NCBI GenBank assembly: GCA_964017195.1
Contig: OZ024895.1
Span: 15,976,034 to 16,040,033 of the forward strand
Length of the DNA: 64,000 nt
Direction: 5' to 3'
Origin: Siderastrea radians
Lineage: Eukaryota; Cnidaria; Anthozoa; Scleractinia; Rhizangiidae
The notes below the pieces were generated by a model. The model did no database searches. It had not been told where the DNA came from and saw only the letters and a program-made list of their open reading frames with translations. The position numbers were made by a program, and so were the translations under genes. Positions 52,751-63,713 of this stretch are shown piece after piece (the stretch's first letter is position 1; each line of letters opens with the position of its first letter).

Positions 52751-53012
52751 GACCAGTTGGATAGTAATTTGTATAATTGGCTTGTGACCAATCTTATCTA
52801 CATAACAGAGTGGCTACTCACAGAGTGGCTATTAACCTACTCAGCACTAATTTCAAGGAGGCATTTATTTGAGGGGAGGCACTTATTTAATTTTTCACAA
52901 ATCATGACCAGTTGGATAGTAATTATTTGTATAATTGGCTTGTGACCAATCTTATCTACATAACAGAGTGGTTACTCACAGAGTGGCTATTAACCTACTC
53001 AGCATTAATTTC
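52751..53012 (+). repeat. 155 bp tandem target repeat with an intact empty site
   Basis: The unit starting GACCAGTTGGATAGTAAT at 52751 recurs at 52906. The second copy is preceded by TTTTTCACAAATCAT, which at the left side lies before the element (40825-40839). So 52890-52930 shows the uninterrupted target with one GACCAGTTG. Confidence 0.88.
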
Positions 53013-54880
53013 AAGTTGTTTGCTGCAGTTTGCAGTTTTTTTTTAAGAGCAGTTAAACATTCAATTAGGATTACCAATGACTAAAAAATGACGAGAGATA
53101 AACATGACGAACACTACACTCAACCTTTGTTTCTCATTAGTCGTCTACAAAAAGCAGGCCAGGGGAGGTGGGTGCCTACTCAAGGGTAGGCGCTCATTTC
53201 AAATTTACGATAAGGCTGGGGGCACTTGTTGTTTTCAAAGGAACCTCAAACACCGGGACACCAAATATTAATATGGTTTTTATGAGTCATTTTTGGAATT
53301 CAGACCATTTTCATTCACCTGTACTGACAGATGGTTGGGGAAAATATAATTTATTTTACTAGAAAAAGCCACAAAAAATCTGCCTCAAACTGAAGTTTTG
53401 AAAAATATGGATGTCGTGAGTTGAAAGTTCATATTCAAAGTAAATTTGAGATTTTATCAGGTGGAAAGAAGGAAGCGGTTCCATTAATTCATTTCATATT
53501 TTTCCTCAATTAACTGTGAACATTTTCACCAATTTATAAGTTTTAATGAGCTCATTCAGTGTCCCAGTGTCTAACTGTTTCATTTAGAGCATAAATACAA
53601 AGTTTCCAAAACCATGAAAATATGAGTTATGGTTTATTTCCTTCAGCCATGTTTCACACTTTCCATCTTGCAGGTCATAACCTAAAGTAAAAGGAAGAAT
53701 AAATTAAAACATGCCAGTAAGAAAGTTAATGCATTTGATATCACAGAAAATACAATACAGAATCACTAGGGTATACAGTAGTCTACTATTCTATATTCTT
53801 CTAATCACAGAAATGAAAGGGATATCATGAAGGGATAGCCAGTGCACTTATTAATACATCTGTGTTTTCATTTTCTAAATTGTAAATTGCAAATTTAGAC
53901 TAATGCATGACATAAATGGCAATGGTTCATACATTAGTGAGCTGCTTCTGTGATAGGCAATAAAAAACTAGGCTTATTTAGTATTATTACAACAACACTG
54001 GTAGTAAGTACAAGCTTTATGATAAAAGCCATTCTCGTAAGCGAACAGCTGCAGTTGTAACCACTTGTCTGAATTGCCAAGGTGGTCGTTTGCGAGAGCT
54101 TCGACTGTATTATTTCTGTTGTCAAAAATTGATATTTTGAAGATGGACTCTTGCTCCCATCCCAATCTGTGCCCTTTCCCAGAACACAGATCATCTTCAA
54201 TTGCTTACAATGTAAAATGAACATGGCGTGAGCAGTCCAGTCGATGTATCACTTTACAAACAACACATAAGCTTATAGCGCAACTCATTGTTGCATCTTC
54301 AAAAGCACAGCACTATGAGAAGAAGTCTTGCACTACAACGACAATACTACCAAATGCAAGCAAATTTTATGTAGATTTCAAAAAAAATTTTTTGAAAGAC
54401 CAGAAAAATTGTTACGTACCTTCTTTCTTCAGATGTTTGGCACCTGGTCAGGCAAATTTGTGCGCTTATTCAACCCCAATTTCAATCGTTTCACGTCTAA
54501 ATCACATGGGAAACTTCAACTGACGCCATTTTTTTCACACTGGTCTGTTTCTTTATTGTTCAAACGCAAGGTTCCCAAAGTACTGTGGGAAAAGGGCACT
54601 TCAAGGCCTAGAAAAGAGCTGAGAAGTGACCCAACCTCGTGTCCCTTCGTGTGGGCGCCATCTTGGAAAGTTCGATGACGTCACCATATATCCAGTTCTG
54701 GTTGTGGCCCGGACTGGTACATCTGTGCTTAAATTAGGCCGAATTTCGAGTCCAAAAAACGCTTTTGCGACAACTGCGTTGTTGCAGTATTTATTAAATT
54801 ATTTTTAGCTTATTGTGTAAATATAAATTCCACAACTGATCGTTAATATTATGTTTAAAAGTGTTGTAACGTAAGGTTAA
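53013..54880. other. intergenic stretch without a recognised gene
   Basis: Short open frames on both strands (for example 53934-54224 and 54328-54678) have no recognisable domain or consistent splice framing. Nothing else is seen. Confidence 0.45.
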
Positions 54881-54888
54881 TTTCCGCT

Positions 54889-54924
54889 CCAGCTTGCTTC
54901 GTCGCATTGCGTTTTCCGCATTCC
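54889..54924 (+). promoter_or_regulatory. two-box promoter-like motif of cassette E
   Basis: AATTTCCGCTCCAGCTTGC and GTTTTCCGCATTCC are separated by about 22 bp and end 138 bp before the ATG. It is the most compact of the series. Confidence 0.45.
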
Positions 54925-55061
54925 AGGACGTCTGTAAAATACACAATAAACCACACGATTACTATATCGCTCAGACCAACCGTATTTTCTCTTGGCTACA
55001 TCGCCCGATACATTGCATTAATAGACAAGATCTTTTCAACTGATCATCCAGCATCGACGCG

Positions 55062-55134
55062 ATGCATTTTGTAGACTCAGTTCCATCTGCAGATTGGTGT
55101 ATTCTTCTAGCGCTGTTGTTAATTCCGCATACAG
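55062..55134 (+). CDS. cassette E: signal-peptide first exon
   Basis: ATGCATTTTG opens 24 codons plus one base to GTATGT (73 nt, exit phase 1): MHFVDSVPSADW, then the core CILLALLLIPHT. It is intact and is the closest relative of the broken cassette D signal exon. Confidence 0.8.
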
Positions 55135-55537
55135 GTATGTATGAATTTTGTCTACTTATTTCATGTATAATATAATAAGCTTCAGTTCTTAGGTATGTAT
55201 CATCAACTTTTGAATTATCAATAGGCCCTTTAATACGTATTAGTGTAGATTGTACTGTGCTAATTTATTGACCTTATTTTATTTTATTTTTTTTTTACTT
55301 TAAACGTCTATTAACTGTCCTGAACAACATGTATACTCTTCCTCGTGTTTTATGAGCAATGGTCACCTTGGTTGCACTTCGTTGAACATTCGCTCACGCA
55401 AAACTCTTGTCTTGTAGCCGATTATTAAATATATACTTAGCTTAAGTTCAAGTCAACCGGTAGCTGGAAAAATAACTATTTCAAAACGCCTTTGTAGCTA
55501 GTGCTTATCTAAAGTTTCTATCTTTCTTGATTTGTAG

Positions 55538-55921
55538 GCATCTATGGCCAGATACAGTTTACGACGAGATATGAAGGAAGGTCCGTCACAGGATTAGTTG
55601 GGTCTTCTGTGAACTTCACCTGGAGCTTCTCTGGTGGCATTTATATAGCTGATTGGGGACTCAAATTACCTGGTCTACATCACATTGACAATAATAAAAG
55701 ACTAGTCTCTCTAACCAAGGCAGTCTCAGCAGTATTAGTAGTACCATCAGAATACACTGGACGTGTAAGCGGAAGTCGAAGTGGAAACTCATCGGCTGGC
55801 AAAGCAATCTTCACTTTGAGTAAGATTGGGAAAGATGATGAAAAATATTATGGATGTCAGTTACACCCAACTAATCCTGACGATCCCGTAATATTTGACT
55901 CTGTACGCTTGGTTGTTCAAG
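55538..55921 (+). CDS. cassette E: V-type Ig domain exon
   Basis: This 384 nt exon is phase 1-1, between tttgtag and GTAGGT, and fully open. It reads GIYGQIQFTTRYEGRSVTGL, GSSVNFTWSFSGG (Trp for the B-strand Cys), IADWGLK (C-strand Trp), YTGRVSGSRSGNSSAGKAIF and DDEKYYGC (F-strand Cys). It is among the best-preserved V exons. Its own I-set exon is frameshifted, so it might splice to another. Confidence 0.85.
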
Positions 55922-56548
55922 GTAGGTGTGTTGTCTAAATATTTATTCTCACAATAAAAACAGGAAGCTAATGCGTTAAGCTTAAGAAAGCTGATGTTTT
56001 GGGTTAAAAGTCCGTGACAATACAAACCGTTGAAGGATTACTTTACGTGTCAAAGCAATTTCACAATAAAGTGAAAGGCTGAGAGCGTAAATGTCTTTGT
56101 CAAATTTTAGGCCGTTTATTTTTGTTCCAGTTTGCCTGAATTTTTGTATGGGACCTTCAGTTCTTTCAAAGAATACTGCACAATTATTTTTTTTTTCTGA
56201 GTTGCGTTTTGTTCACGGGTGCAACTCTTGCAATGCGTGACTCTTGCAACCCGTGACGGATGAGCGGATGCCTACTGCTCCCCTCCCGCTCATTCTGTTT
56301 GGTACAAATAAGAAAAGAAAAATTTGGACAAGTTCTTTGACTGAACTGAAGGTCTCATTCAAAATTCAGGCAGTTTCGAGCAAAAAATTAAACGGCTTAA
56401 AATTCGACATAAGGCGATTATGCTCTTAGCCTTTAATGAAGCCCCGTTGCTAGACTTTGTTGGAACTGGCGAGCTTGCTCCGTCGGTTCGGGTTGGAAAG
56501 AACATCATTCTTTATATTTTATAATTTGTCCATTATGTATGATTCCAG

Positions 56549-56807
56549 AGTTTCCCCAGTATTTTTCTCACCACTGCAACAAATCCAAGTTACACTGAGA
56601 GGAGCCCTGTTAATAGTAGCTGTACAGCGACTGGTAAACCAGACCCAGATATAGTATGGATCCATGAAGGACAAGTGAAGAGTTCTGGAGTAAAGGCAGC
56701 TCATCTCACTTTTGGAGAAGTCAGTAAAGAAGATGCGGGAATGTACTTATGCAGGGCCAACAACTCAGCTGGGAGAACAGAGAAGCGACTGAAACTTGTA
56801 GTTTACT
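56549..56807 (+). pseudogene. cassette E: I-set Ig exon with a one-base insertion
   Basis: The acceptor gattccag and donor GTGAGT bound 259 nt, one more than the constant 258. The extra base lies in the first 40 nt. The remainder reads SYTERSPVNSSC, DIVWIHEGQVKSSG and DAGMYLCRANNSAG in a frame that does not connect to a phase 1 upstream exon. A nearby alternative acceptor restoring the frame was not found. Confidence 0.65.
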
Positions 56808-57734
56808 GTGAGTACGTCACGTGCCAGACAGCGCAGTTACTTTATACACATTAAATGATGAAAAAAAATGTTTCTTTACTCATGTAGTTTATTATAGTAA
56901 CGGCAGCTTTAATACGTAATTTTGAATTATGTCAACTTTAATCATTTCATGGTGGCACATCTCACCTCCCTACATAAAAGTATATTCGTCACAGTTACTG
57001 GTTAGTCTAAAAATACCATGAACTACTCATTCTGTCCCAAACGGTTTTATTTCTTCCAGGAAATTCCCCTTCCTAGGGAAGATGAATTTTCACTGTCTTT
57101 TGGCAGTACTTATAATCAGGGCGTAAACGAGTATCGTCGAAAAAACGTAATGCTTACTTTCTGAAGATGCCGTTAAAAGATACTCACTTTCCAAAACCTC
57201 GCTGTGGAAATCAGATTCTTATACAATATGTTTAGTAAGTGACCAAGAGATTACAATATTACAATATTACAATTTATGACTCTGCACTGTAACTCTTTGG
57301 GTGACATTTGTGGAGAAGGAGATTGGGGGAAAAGCCAATGAAAACTTTCGACCAAAAGTTACCTTGTCGTGCTCCCACGTCACCCTTAATTAAATTCTTG
57401 TGTAACGCCCTATAAATCTCATCATCACTAACACTTCAACTAGATGCAAGCCTGTGTCTAAAATGCAATCAGTATTTCTCCGCCCGTCACATAAACCTAT
57501 TTTAACCCGTTTCTTGTTTCCTTTCCCAGGCTATGTATGGGTGTGAAATTGCGCTGCCACAAACAAATAGCAGTAATATTGGCGACTACCTTGGGGCCTT
57601 GTCCGTTACTTTGGGACAAAATAAAAATTTGAAGAAAATTTTCCAATTCATTGCAATTTACATTCCGTTGATAATCTTGCGTATTTCTGTTTTTGCATTG
57701 CACTAATCCACGGAAAGCGTGACGTGCTCAGAGA
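56808..57734. other. spacer between cassettes E and F
   Basis: No exon is recognised. A short run of repeated TTACAATATTACAATATTAC lies near 57250. Confidence 0.45.
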
Positions 57735-57785
57735 GGTCCGCTTAAGCTCGGCTATTCTAACATAAGGCAAGCTTTTCCGTGTTCC
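57735..57785 (+). promoter_or_regulatory. two-box promoter-like motif of cassette F
   Basis: GGTCCGCTTAAGCTCGGC and CTTTTCCGTGTTCC are 36 bp apart, ending 96 bp before the ATG. Confidence 0.45.
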
Positions 57786-57880
57786 GTAGAGGGTTTGAGA
57801 GATACAAAACACACAGTCTGTCTGCAAGTACATTTCATTCGCTGCCACGATCTTTCGACTGGCCGCCCGACATAGCTGAG

Positions 57881-57956
57881 ATGCGTTTAGTAATCTCCAT
57901 TCAGGCATTAGTCCAATACTGTGCTTTTCTTACACTGCTTGTGTTTCCGGAAAGAA
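57881..57956 (+). CDS. cassette F: signal-peptide exon of a relic cassette
   Basis: ATGCGTTTAG opens 25 codons plus one base to GTATGT (76 nt, exit phase 1). It reads MRLVISIQALVQYCAF, then LTLLVFPER. It is intact and nearly the same as cassettes G and H, but the V exon behind it is mostly deleted. Confidence 0.6.
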
Positions 57957-58191
57957 GTATGTATGAGTTCAGTTGATCTAGTCGGTTTGAGAAATATCCT
58001 AAACTACATTATACGAAATTAAAAGCAAGGAAAACGCAATGTGCAATTCTGTCGATAATCTTAAACACCTTCAAAAACGACACCTTTGTCTTATTGCGTA
58101 ACGTATTAAAAGGACATAGGTTGTCGACGTAGCGGTGTGGCGGGATTGTTTACGAGAGGTTTGAGGGGCGGGGCAGCCGGTTAAATTTCAG

Positions 58192-58255
58192 TTGAAGGTC
58201 GGATACAGTTTGCGTCTTTGTGCAAGGGAACTGTTGTGAAAGGTTTAGTAAATTG
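58192..58255 (+). pseudogene. cassette F: V exon remnant
   Basis: After the acceptor-like aaatttcag the first 60 nt match cassette H (GGAACTGTTGTGAAAGG then TTTAGTA). The sequence then departs, and the rest of the domain, about 300 nt, is missing. Confidence 0.7.
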
Positions 58256-58316
58256 CTTAATATTACAAGAGGCCCAGGTTAGTTTACAGAACGGGACGTG
58301 GCAATCATTAGCGCTG

Positions 58317-58514
58317 CATTATCACCTGCAGAGCAACTCAGCTAGGTAAACCAGACCTTGATATAGTATGGATCTACAAAGGACAAGTAAAGAGCTCTGG
58401 GGTTAGAAGGGCCCATCTCACTTTTAGTGAAATCAGTAAAGAAGACGCAGGCAGGAATGTACATATGCGAAGCCAACAATACAGAAGGAAGAACAGAGAA
58501 ATGACTGATACTTG
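58317..58514 (+). pseudogene. cassette F: I-set exon remnant
   Basis: The first fifth is gone. The rest reads DIVWIYKGQVKSSGV and HLTFSEISKEDAG, with a small insertion (GCAGGCAGGAATG) that shifts frame before the YICEANN region. A TGA follows at about 58502. Confidence 0.7.
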
Positions 58515-59768
58515 TGAGTACGCCAAGCGTCTGTCGCGTAATTGCTATATGTACATTGAATGATGTGAAATTGGGCACTTAACTGGTTATGTACGTAGCT
58601 TATTGATACTTAATCATGTTTGAATGGTTAAGTTTTTATCACTTCGTATTGAGACGTTTCTAATTTTCCTATATGAAACCGTTTATCACAGTTATTGCTT
58701 AGTCTAAAGATAAATATCTCATAAAAATGTTCTCATACTGAGTCAAACAGTTTAATTTCAACCTCTTATATAACAAGTTTCTTTCAAGAAATTCCACTTC
58801 CTGGGCTATTTGAATTTTCGCTAGTTTTTCCGCTAACCGTGACGAGTCTCGTGGAAATAACGTAAGGCCCAATGGCCGGTTTACTCTGGTCCGACTTCGA
58901 TCCTAGCTTCATCTGAAGATGAGAGGATCTTAGAGGGTTGTAGAGGTCTTGATAAAACTAATCACCATTCAAAAATGATCTCTTTCTCAGTAACGTTGTT
59001 GTGAAATCAAATTCTCGCATATTGCAACAAGTTAAGTTTGTGAGCAAGAAATGGATTTATTCCTTATCACTCTACATGTGTAAATCTGCGGGTGAGTTGG
59101 TGAGGAAGGTGAAGTCTGTTGCGTGAAAAGACTGAAAAGCCATGCTTAAGGAAATGTTCAACCATTAATTCTTGTAAAGCGCATTCGAACACGTGTATAT
59201 GAAAATTGCGCCATGTGAGTCTCATTACCACTAGCTACCATTTTACCTAGATGCAAGCCTGACACTACAAACGTTGTACTTTTAAACCCACTTCTTTTGT
59301 CGTCATAACAAACGCTGAAGAGCACTCGATTGTATCTCTCTGCCTGTCACCTATTGTTAGCTCTGTTTCTTGTTTTCTTCCCAAAGCCAATTAGATGTGG
59401 CTGCAGATGTCACAAATAAATAATAACCTCCGGGTCTTCACCGTTACTACACCACAGACTTAGCATACAATTTCAGAACAAGATGGGATAACAGTTTCTA
59501 ATTCACCGCAATTCACATTCGATTAACACGATGATTTCCCTACAATTTACGTTCACTTTTGAATGATGAATTTTGGGATCATGAATTTCTGGTACATTTG
59601 TTCCGCTGTGATCTGTGGTCCGTGGTAATTTAGGGTCTCAATTTAGGACTTTGCCTGTCATATAGAGACAAAAGGTTAAATGGCTTATCGGTCTTAGAAA
59701 CATTGTTTGTGTCTGATTGTGTGTTCGCCCCATTCATGGGAAGCCGCTTCCCGTGACGTAGTCAGCGG
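58515..59768. other. spacer between cassettes F and G
   Basis: No exon is recognised. Parts resemble the spacers before F and H (for example TCTGTGGTCCGTGGTAAT near 59610 and its counterpart near 61900), showing that whole cassettes with their flanks were duplicated. Confidence 0.5.
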
Positions 59769-59835
59769 AGTTCCGCTTAAGCTCGGCGTGATTCTGACAG
59801 GAAGCGCCTTCTGAAGCAAGGCTTTCTGTGTTCTG
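59769..59835 (+). promoter_or_regulatory. two-box promoter-like motif of cassette G
   Basis: AGTTCCGCTTAAGCTCGGC and GCTTTCTGTGTTCTG are about 52 bp apart, ending about 124 bp before the ATG. Confidence 0.5.
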
Positions 59836-59958
59836 TAGAAGGACTTGAATACGAGAGTTGCAAAACAAACCGTCCATGTAAAAAAAGTGCATCCTCTTAA
59901 AGTATTTGCCATTGTATTACATTCATTGCCACGATCTATCGACTAGCCGATCGGCGAG

Positions 59959-60034
59959 ATGCGCTTAGTAAACTCCATTCGGACATCAACCCAATACTGT
60001 GCCTTTCTTATACTGCTATCATTTCCGGAAGCAG
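59959..60034 (+). CDS. cassette G: signal-peptide first exon
   Basis: 76 nt, exit phase 1, donor GTTTGT. It reads MRLVNSIRTSTQYCAF, then LILLSFPEA. Intact. Confidence 0.8.
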
Positions 60035-60627
60035 GTTTGTATGACTTCAGATGATCTAGCCTAATAAAACGATCTTTGAAATACCATAAGCTGTACTATA
60101 CGGAATGAAAGACAAAAATAATGCCATGTGCAGATTTAACCGGTTGTTGATTACACCTTTAATTTGGACGCCATTGTCTTTACTTTTACTGTTAGGTATA
60201 TAGGCAGATATACTTTTATAATTGCCCAAAATTCAAAAATCCCTGCTTATTGATAGAGGTTTAAACGCTCGTCGATGATTTAAATGGAACGTTTGAACGG
60301 TTTTCAATTGATTGTCGATCGTGATTTCCGTTTGCTTAGGTTTTGCTTTATTTGCTTAACAACCGATTATTATTAAATACAAGACCAAAGATGTCTTCGT
60401 CATACGCCGATTTATCTGGTGCTTGACGCTGTTAGGATTTGCTAAAGTTCTTAATTTCTGTTGGGTTGTTTTGGTCTTTTGTCCAAATGTGATAGCTACG
60501 TTTCGGGATCAACTATTTGGCCTTGATCCTGACTTTTTAGCAAATTATTGCCCTTTGCATATCAAGTGTGTGAGGAATATTAATCAAGGCTAAAACATGC
60601 AACTTTGGGCTATATAAGTACTAAATA

Positions 60628-60662
60628 TAATAATAATAATAATAATTATTATTATTATTATC
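60628..60662. repeat. AAT/ATT palindromic simple repeat
   Basis: A run of AAT units turns into ATT units, forming a perfect small foldback just upstream of the cassette G V exon. Confidence 0.8.
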
Positions 60663-60690
60663 TAAAACGTAACCATTTTTATTTCATCAG

Positions 60691-61062
60691 TCAAATGTCT
60701 GATGCAGTTTACATCAGTGTACAACGGAACTGTTGTGAAAGGCCTAGTTGGTTCTTCAGTGAACTTCACCTGGGGCTTTGTTGGTGATGTTGGTGGTATA
60801 TACTGGGGAATAAAGAAAAGTGGTATCAGTAACTTTGTCACTAATGGAAGACTAGTAATTTTATACGCGAATGGCGCATCGACATTATCAGGTCTACAAG
60901 AATACGCTGGACGTGTGAGTGGAAGTCGCAGTTCTGGTCAGGCCATTTTCACTCTTAGTTCAATCACAAAAACTGATGAGCGAGTTTATGGCTGCAGACT
61001 AGACCCAGGAATTGGATCATTTGATTCTACAGAATTCGACTTTGTGAGCTTAGCTGTTGAAG
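60691..61062 (+). CDS. cassette G: V-type Ig domain exon
   Basis: This 372 nt exon is phase 1-1, open, between tttcatcag and GTGAGT. It reads MQFTSVYNGTVVKGL, GSSVNFTWGFVGD (Trp for Cys), IYWGIKKSG, YAGRVSGSRSSGQAIFTL and DERVYGC. It is close to cassette H, with most differences in the loop between the C strand and the YAGRVSG block (NFVTNGRLVILYANGAS). Confidence 0.85.
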
Positions 61063-61252
61063 GTGAGTAAATTTCGTTTCCTGGTTTTTTATCCTCCATA
61101 TAGACTATACAAAGCACTTGTACGTTTCGGTTGCCTCGAAGGAAAAAACGCACAGAAAACCTTCAGCTACAGTGCAATCTGACATACGGATTTGAACTGA
61201 TAAAAGGCCAACAAAAATATTTTATTTCGACAAACTGTCCTTAAATTTGCAG

Positions 61253-61510
61253 AAGAGCGTAGAATCACTCGTCCAGTTATTGTAAATGCAAGTTACACTG
61301 AAGGAAGCCGTGTTGATATCAGCTGTGAGGCCACAGGAATACCAGTCCCAGATGTAATATGGATCCATGATGGACAAGTGGAAAGTTTTGGGTCTAAAAC
61401 AGCTCACCTAAAGTTCAGTACAATTAACAAAGTAGATGCAGGGATGTACACATGTAGGGCCAACAACTCTGCAGGAAGAACAGAGAAGCAAGTGAATCTC
61501 GTGATTAACT
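61253..61510 (+). CDS. cassette G: I-set Ig domain exon
   Basis: 258 nt, phase 1-1, open. It reads EERRITRPVIV, VDISCEATGIPVPDV, IWIHDGQVESFG and DAGMYTCRANNSAG. Both cysteines are kept. Confidence 0.88.
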
Positions 61511-62056
61511 GTGAGTAAATTCTTAATAAACTCCTATAAATACTCTAAAACATCTGTTCCCTCCTTCAACTGAAAACACCGTCATCAAAGATGCTTTGGT
61601 CACACTTAATTACTGTTCAAAAATTCTCTGTCTTTAAGACATTGTTGTAAAAACCGAATTTTAACATAATACTGTCATCCTTAAATTCTTGTAGGGCGCA
61701 TTTAAACTTGTGCTTATAAAAAAATTACGCCGTATAAGACTCATTTTCACTACCATTTTAACTGGATGCAAGCGTGATCCATTTGCTGTCTAAGTAATTG
61801 CTTGCGAACAAAGGGTAACCAACTGTAAAGAGCAGTCAATCGTATTTATGATATTTTTAGTTGTGTACCTTGTTTGTTTGTCGCATTCGTTCCTCTGTGA
61901 TCTGTGGTCCGTGATAATATACGGTCTGAATTTAAGACTTTGTCAGTCATATAATAGAAAAGGTTAGTAGGGTTATCAATCGTCTTGATAAAATGCGTAT
62001 TTACTGATTGTGTATTGCACTTATCCACGGAAAAGGTGAGGTAGTCTAGTCAGCGG
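61511..62056. other. spacer between cassettes G and H
   Basis: No gene. The first 80 bp are nearly identical to the sequence after cassette H (from 63714), a sign of recent duplication. Confidence 0.5.
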
Positions 62057-62118
62057 AGTTCCGCTTAAGCTCCGCTACTCTGACATGAAGCCACATTTGG
62101 GGCAAGGTTTTCGGCGTT
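62057..62118 (+). promoter_or_regulatory. two-box promoter-like motif of cassette H
   Basis: AGTTCCGCTTAAGCTCCGC and GGTTTTCGGCGTTACC are about 50 bp apart, ending 124 bp before the ATG. Confidence 0.5.
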
Positions 62119-62241
62119 ACCGCGTAGAAGGTCTTGAATACGAGAGTTGAAAAATAAGTAAGAAGTGCATCTTCTTATGTATCTGCCAGTATATTACATT
62201 CACTGTTACGATCTTTGGACGAGTCGCCCAACGTCGATGAG

Positions 62242-62317
62242 ATGTGCTTGGTAACCTCAATTCAGATATCAACCCAATTGTGTGCTTTTCTTACACTGAT
62301 GTTATTTCCGGAAGCAG
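62242..62317 (+). CDS. cassette H: signal-peptide first exon
   Basis: 76 nt, exit phase 1, donor GTATGT. It reads MCLVTSIQISTQLCAF, then LTLMLFPEA. Intact. Confidence 0.8.
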
Positions 62318-62906
62318 GTATGTATGACTTAAGGTATTCTAGCTTGATTAAACAATCTGAGGAATATCATAAGTTATAGTATGAAGAATTAAGTAGAAGG
62401 GCAACGCTATGTATGGGTTTCATCGGTTTTGTCGATCATTTTAATCAGAAGCGTTGTCTTATTTGTACAATCAATGATATATGAGCAGCTTTTCTTTTAA
62501 GCTGAATCCTTGTTGATGGTGGTTTGGACGGCGGGATTTAAAGGCGATGTAGTTTGCAAACGTTTGAACGGTTTTCAAGTGATTTTCGAACGTGATTTCC
62601 GTTTCGTTCAGGTTTTACCTTATTTGCTTATCGTCCAATTGTGATTAAATACAAAACCAATCGTGACTATGTCACACGCCGTTTTTTTTTTAGCTTGACC
62701 CTGGTTCCACTGAGTTTGGCTTGATTTGCTGGAGTTCCTTATCATCTGTAGGGGGTTGGTTCGGCCTGTTGTCATGAAACGTGACATCGAAGGTTTTCGA
62801 TCAACTGCTTGACGTTGATCTTGAAATTATAGTAAATTATTGCCTTTTGCATATCAAGACTGCAAGAACAAAAACGTATAAAACGTGACCATTTTTATTT
62901 GTTCAG

Positions 62907-63272
62907 TTAAAGGTTTGATACAATTCACGTCATCATACAACGGAACTGTTGTGAAAGGCTTAGTTGGTTCTTCTGTGAACTTCACCTGGGGCTTCTCTGG
63001 TAACGTTGGTATTATGTACTGGGGACTAAAAAAAAGTGGTGTCAATGACTTTCTGATTAATGGCAGACTAGTAATGCTACACCATGCGGGATCGACATTA
63101 TCAGGGCCACCAGAATACGCTGGACGTGTGAGTGGGAGTCGTAGTTCTGGTCAGGCTATCTTCACTCTTAGTTCAATCACAATAGCTGATGAGCGAGTTT
63201 ATGGCTGCCGCCTAGAGCCACGGACAGGATTTGATGATCCACGATTTGACTTTGTGCGTTTGGTTGTTGAAG
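62907..63272 (+). CDS. cassette H: V-type Ig domain exon
   Basis: This 366 nt exon is phase 1-1, open, between tttgttcag and GTAAGT. It reads IQFTSSYNGTVVKGL, GSSVNFTWGFSGN (Trp for Cys), MYWGLKKSG, YAGRVSGSRSSGQAIFTL and DERVYGC. It is the sister of cassette G. Confidence 0.87.
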
Positions 63273-63455
63273 GTAAGTACATGGTTACCTGGTCCTTTGT
63301 TTTCCTTATACATTACGAAAAGGACTTACCCATGCAGATGTAAGCTACTGTTGCCTCGAATGAAAAACTCACAGAATACCTTTAATTACAGTGCAATCCG
63401 ACACATGAATTTTAAATGAAACGTCAATTCCAATAAACTGTCCTTGAACTTGCAG

Positions 63456-63713
63456 AAGAGCCCAAGATCACTCGTCCAGTTATTGCAAGTGCAGGTTACA
63501 ATGAAGGAAGTCCTGTTGATATCAGCTGTGAGGCCACAGGAATACCAGTCCCAAATGTAATGTGGATTCATGACGGACGAATGAAAAGTTTTGGGTCCAA
63601 AACAGCTCATCTTAAGTTCAGTACAATTAGCAAAGTAGATGCAGGAATGTACATATGTAGGGCCAACAACTCTGCAGGAAGAGCAGAGAAGCAAGTGGAT
63701 CTCGTGATTAACT
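63456..63713 (+). CDS. cassette H: I-set Ig domain exon
   Basis: 258 nt, phase 1-1, open. It reads EEPKITRPVIA, VDISCEATGIPVPNV, MWIHDGRMKSFG and DAGMYICRANNSAG. Its donor GTGAGT points to further exons right of the window. Confidence 0.88.

Noticed and set aside
53934..54678. Frames of about 96 and 116 residues
   Set aside because: No recognisable domain, no splice partners and no matching frame nearby.
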